DNA of 64,000 nt from an uncultured Bacteroides sp. (GTDB lineage: Bacteria; Bacteroidota; Bacteroidia; Bacteroidales; Bacteroidaceae). Positions 61,927-64,000 of the stretch are shown in pieces. The stretch is taken from NCBI RefSeq assembly GCF_900547205.1, contig NZ_URFY01000022.1, positions 1 through 64,000 on the forward strand. Direction: 5' to 3'. Below the pieces are notes generated by a model. The model saw only the letters and a program-made list of their open reading frames with translations. It ran no database searches and had not been told where the DNA came from. Positions within the stretch are counted from its first letter, which is position 1. Each line of letters starts with the position of its first letter. The translations under genes were made by a program, and so were the position numbers.

Positions 61927-62940
61927 ATGACTTATCAAGAAGCTAACAATATAAGTATCAAGGATTACTTAGAATCATTAGGTATTCTGCCTGTAGTGGA
62001 TAAACTTTATTATGGTATGTACCGCAGCCCATTACGGCAGGACAACACCCCCAGTTTCAAAGTAGACTACGGTGTCAACCTTTGGTGTGACTTTGGAACA
62101 GGTGAAGGCGGTTCACTCATCGACCTTGTGATGAAACAATACGGATGCAACGCTTACGGAGCTATCAGCCGACTGGAACAGGGCTATTACGCCACCAATA
62201 CCTTTTCTTTTCAAGGGAAAGGGCTTTCAGAAAGGAATCCAGCAAAAGAAGAAAGGAAGCAACCAGCCAATCCAATAGAAATTTGCAAAATTCAAGCGTT
62301 ACAGAATCCAGCACTCGTTAACTACCTGAAAAGCCGGAGCATTTTACCCGAAGTGGCGGCAGACTATGTGCAAGAGATATATTACCGTGTAAACGGGAAG
62401 CCACTTTTCGCGCTCGCTTTCAAGAACAATGCTGGAGGGTATGAACTTCGCAATCCCGGTTACAAGGGCTGCACCTCACCCAAAGATATAACACGCATAC
62501 AATTTGCAGGAAAGAAGAATGATAGTTGTTTTGTGTTCGAGGGATTTATGGACTACCTTTCTTTCCTCACTATCCGACATAAGAACAGCCCGACTTATCC
62601 TTGTATCGACTGGCAGGATTACATTATCCTGAACTCAACGGCCAACGTGAATAAAGCATTGTACCCATTAGGCGAGTACGAGAAAATACACTGTCTTTTA
62701 GATAATGATGAAGCAGGGCGAAAAGCTGTCGAAGCCATACAAAAGGAATACGGCTGGCGTGTGCGTGATTCTTCGCATCTGTACATCGGACACAAGGATT
62801 TGAACGATTACTTATGCAAGCAGTCAGCGGAGAAGATGCAACAGTCGGAGCTGAAAACACAGCCTGTCAAACATCAACAGCCGGAAGAGATAAACAAACA
62901 ATCTCCCGGTGAAAAAAGAAAAAAGGGCAGACGGTTGTAA
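61927..62940 (+). CDS. Toprim-domain DNA primase of a mobile element
   Basis: The 337-residue protein starts at MTYQEANNISIKDYLES and has a DnaG-type N-terminal CHC2-like region (SPLRQDNTPSFKVDYGVNLWCDFGTGEGGSLIDL) in which most zinc cysteines are missing, then a Toprim domain (CFVFEGFMDYLSFL with the Glu, IHCLLDNDEAGRKAV with the Asp-x-Asp). It probably primes replication of the element. The frame is open 34 codons further upstream, without family similarity, so the ATG at 61927 is used. The C-terminus is low-complexity and basic. Confidence 0.86.
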   Translation: MTYQEANNISIKDYLESLGILPVVDKLYYGMYRSPLRQDNTPSFKVDYGVNLWCDFGTGEGGSLIDLVMKQYGCNAYGAISRLEQGYYATNTFSFQGKGLSERNPAKEERKQPANPIEICKIQALQNPALVNYLKSRSILPEVAADYVQEIYYRVNGKPLFALAFKNNAGGYELRNPGYKGCTSPKDITRIQFAGKKNDSCFVFEGFMDYLSFLTIRHKNSPTYPCIDWQDYIILNSTANVNKALYPLGEYEKIHCLLDNDEAGRKAVEAIQKEYGWRVRDSSHLYIGHKDLNDYLCKQSAEKMQQSELKTQPVKHQQPEEINKQSPGEKRKKGRRL

Positions 62941-62961
62941 CCCGTAAGAAAGGCGCAATGT

Positions 62962-63060
62962 ACCAACGGCAAGCGGTGTGATTTTGGGAGAGCAAGGTTA
63001 TGTTTCGGTAGACCGAAACCCTTGCTTTGCTCATCCGCAAAGAAAATTTCTCCCGTTGGT
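62962..63060. other. Candidate oriT with nested inverted repeats
   Basis: A 157-base gap upstream of the mobC-like gene contains nested dyads: ACCAACGG (62962-62969) with CCGTTGGT (63053-63060), GGGAGA (62986-62991) with TCTCCC (63049-63054), AGCAAGG (62991-62997) with CCTTGCT (63020-63026), and GTTTCGGT (63002-63009) with ACCGAAAC (63012-63019). Its position before mobC and a relaxase gene fits an origin of transfer. The nick site is not identified. Confidence 0.6.
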
Positions 63061-63097
63061 CGCAATTTTTAAGATACTCAACTAATAAGCAAAACGT

Positions 63098-63481
63098 ATG
63101 ACAGAGATAAGGAACAAGGCAGGAGGTCGCCCGGCAAAGAACCGGATAGACAAACAAAAACGGGTAGTCAGTACGAAGCTGACGGAACTTCAATATTACG
63201 CTATCAAGAAGCGAGCCGGAGAATCCGGTTTGCCTGTCAGTGAATACGTCCGGCAAGCGGTAGTTTCGGCAGAGATAACACCACGGCTGAACAGGCAGGA
63301 TGCAGACACTATCCGCAAGCTGGCAGGGGAAGCCAACAATATAAACCAACTGGCACACCGGGCAAATGCAGGAGGGTTCGCACTCGTGGCGGTGGAACTG
63401 GTGAAGCTAAAGAATAGGATAATCGAAATTATAAACCAGCTATCGGATGATTGGAAAAATAAAAAAGGGAAGCGGATTTAA
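63098..63481 (+). CDS. MobC-like relaxosome accessory protein
   Basis: The 127-residue protein has a ribbon-helix-helix-like N-terminus (VVSTKLTELQYYAIKKRAGE, then SEYVRQAVVSAEI) and a helical MobC-like C-terminus (LAGEANNINQLAHRANAGG). Such proteins bind oriT and recruit the relaxase. The relaxase gene begins inside this gene, overlapping by 35 bases in another frame. Confidence 0.86.
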   Translation: MTEIRNKAGGRPAKNRIDKQKRVVSTKLTELQYYAIKKRAGESGLPVSEYVRQAVVSAEITPRLNRQDADTIRKLAGEANNINQLAHRANAGGFALVAVELVKLKNRIIEIINQLSDDWKNKKGKRI

Positions 63482-64000
63482 GGGCTGTGTAAACTATGTG
63501 TTGGATAAGGAACAAGCGGTTTTGCTTCATGCGGAGGGAGTGCTAACAGAAAGCAAGCAGGATATTATCCGTAGCTTCTGCACGCAAACAGAAATGAATC
63601 CCAATTTAAAGAAGCCAGTCGGACATATTGCGCTAAGCTATTCGGCAGTGGATGCACCGAAGCTAACGGATGAGAAGATGATACAGTTAGCGCAGGAATA
63701 TATGAAAGAAATGAAAATTACCGATACGCAGTATATCATCGTGCGACATCAAGACCGGGAGCATCCCCATGTGCATATCGTTTTCAACCGGATAGACAAT
63801 AATGGTAAGACCATTTCCGACAAAAACGATATGTACCGGAACGAGCAGGTTTGTAAGAAGCTGAAAGCAAAACACGGGCTTTACTTTGCGGATGGGAAAG
63901 AGCAGGTTAAACAACACCGTTTGAAAGAACCGGATAAATCAAAATATGAGATTTACACGGCTGTAAAGAACGAAATCGGGAAATCAAGGAACTGGCAGCA
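63447..64000 (+). CDS. HUH relaxase / mobilisation protein, 5' part
   Basis: The first 184 codons of a relaxase begin at MIGKIKKGSGFKGCVNYVLDK and include the histidine triad RHQDREHPHVHIVFNRID (HUH motif) and the earlier GHIALSYS strand. It would cut one strand at oriT through a catalytic tyrosine and lead transfer when helped by conjugation functions of another element. The gene continues past the end of the window. Start overlaps mobC by 35 bases. Confidence 0.88.
   Translation, partial: MIGKIKKGSGFKGCVNYVLDKEQAVLLHAEGVLTESKQDIIRSFCTQTEMNPNLKKPVGHIALSYSAVDAPKLTDEKMIQLAQEYMKEMKITDTQYIIVRHQDREHPHVHIVFNRIDNNGKTISDKNDMYRNEQVCKKLKAKHGLYFADGKEQVKQHRLKEPDKSKYEIYTAVKNEIGKSRNWQ

Overview
The window is chromosomal DNA of a Bacteroides species, close to the B. 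thetaiotaomicron group. Evidence: SusC/SusD-type genes with an ECF-sigma/FecR pair, S46 dipeptidyl-peptidases, a fimbrillin-like lipoprotein, DUF1735 and DUF4369 lipoproteins, an anaerobic sulfatase-maturating enzyme very like the characterised B. thetaiotaomicron one, and many upstream boxes of the Bacteroides -7 type (TAnnTTTG), some with a -33 TTTG.

Layout. 1-6.7 kb: a membrane-anchored HTH protein; a polyprenol-phosphate sugar transferase, dihydroorotase and stand-alone methionine-synthase reactivation domain in overlapping order; an ECF sigma factor with a membrane partner; a membrane metallophosphoesterase. 6.7-15.1 kb: sbcD-sbcC on the minus strand, a plsC-type acyltransferase, and minus-strand envelope or regulatory proteins. 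15.3-32.3 kb (plus strand): the sulfatase maturase, a head-to-tail DPP7/DPP11 pair, two thioredoxins, then a polysaccharide/sulfated-glycan locus (serine-type sulfatase, ECF sigma, FecR, SusC with STN domain, SusD, DUF1735 plus F5/8C lipoprotein). The maturase would activate the sulfatase.

32.3-42.5 kb: an exported nitroreductase, a Fur/PerR-like regulator with reverse rubrerythrin, glutamine-dependent NAD synthetase, an intergenic repeat array, and a minus-strand his operon (hisG-D-C-B plus an exported tyrosine phosphatase). The his operon is preceded by a clear attenuator: a 15-residue leader peptide with five His codons and a terminator hairpin. 42.5-53.4 kb: thioesterase, fimbrillin-like and DUF2490 outer-membrane proteins, 2-hydroxyacid dehydrogenase, pirin, pdxH, metallo-hydrolase, DUF4468, VOC protein, methyltransferase, TlpA-like lipoprotein, tRNA-Thr(UGU) and an EamA transporter.

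53.4-64 kb is accessory. It has a small exported protein built from 20-residue repeats, then a block of Fic genes. A module of a degenerate Fic protein (FicA) followed two bases later by a canonical Fic protein (FicB) is present once intact, once as a near-identical duplicated FicA with a frameshifted, chimeric FicB, and again as remnants flanking a GNAT and a Crp-like gene. At the right is a mobilisable element: XRE regulator with a perfect operator palindrome, excisionase-like HTH, DUF3987 helicase-like protein, toprim primase, a nested inverted-repeat region that is a candidate oriT, MobC-like protein and the start of a HUH relaxase that runs off the window. No integrase or element end is visible.
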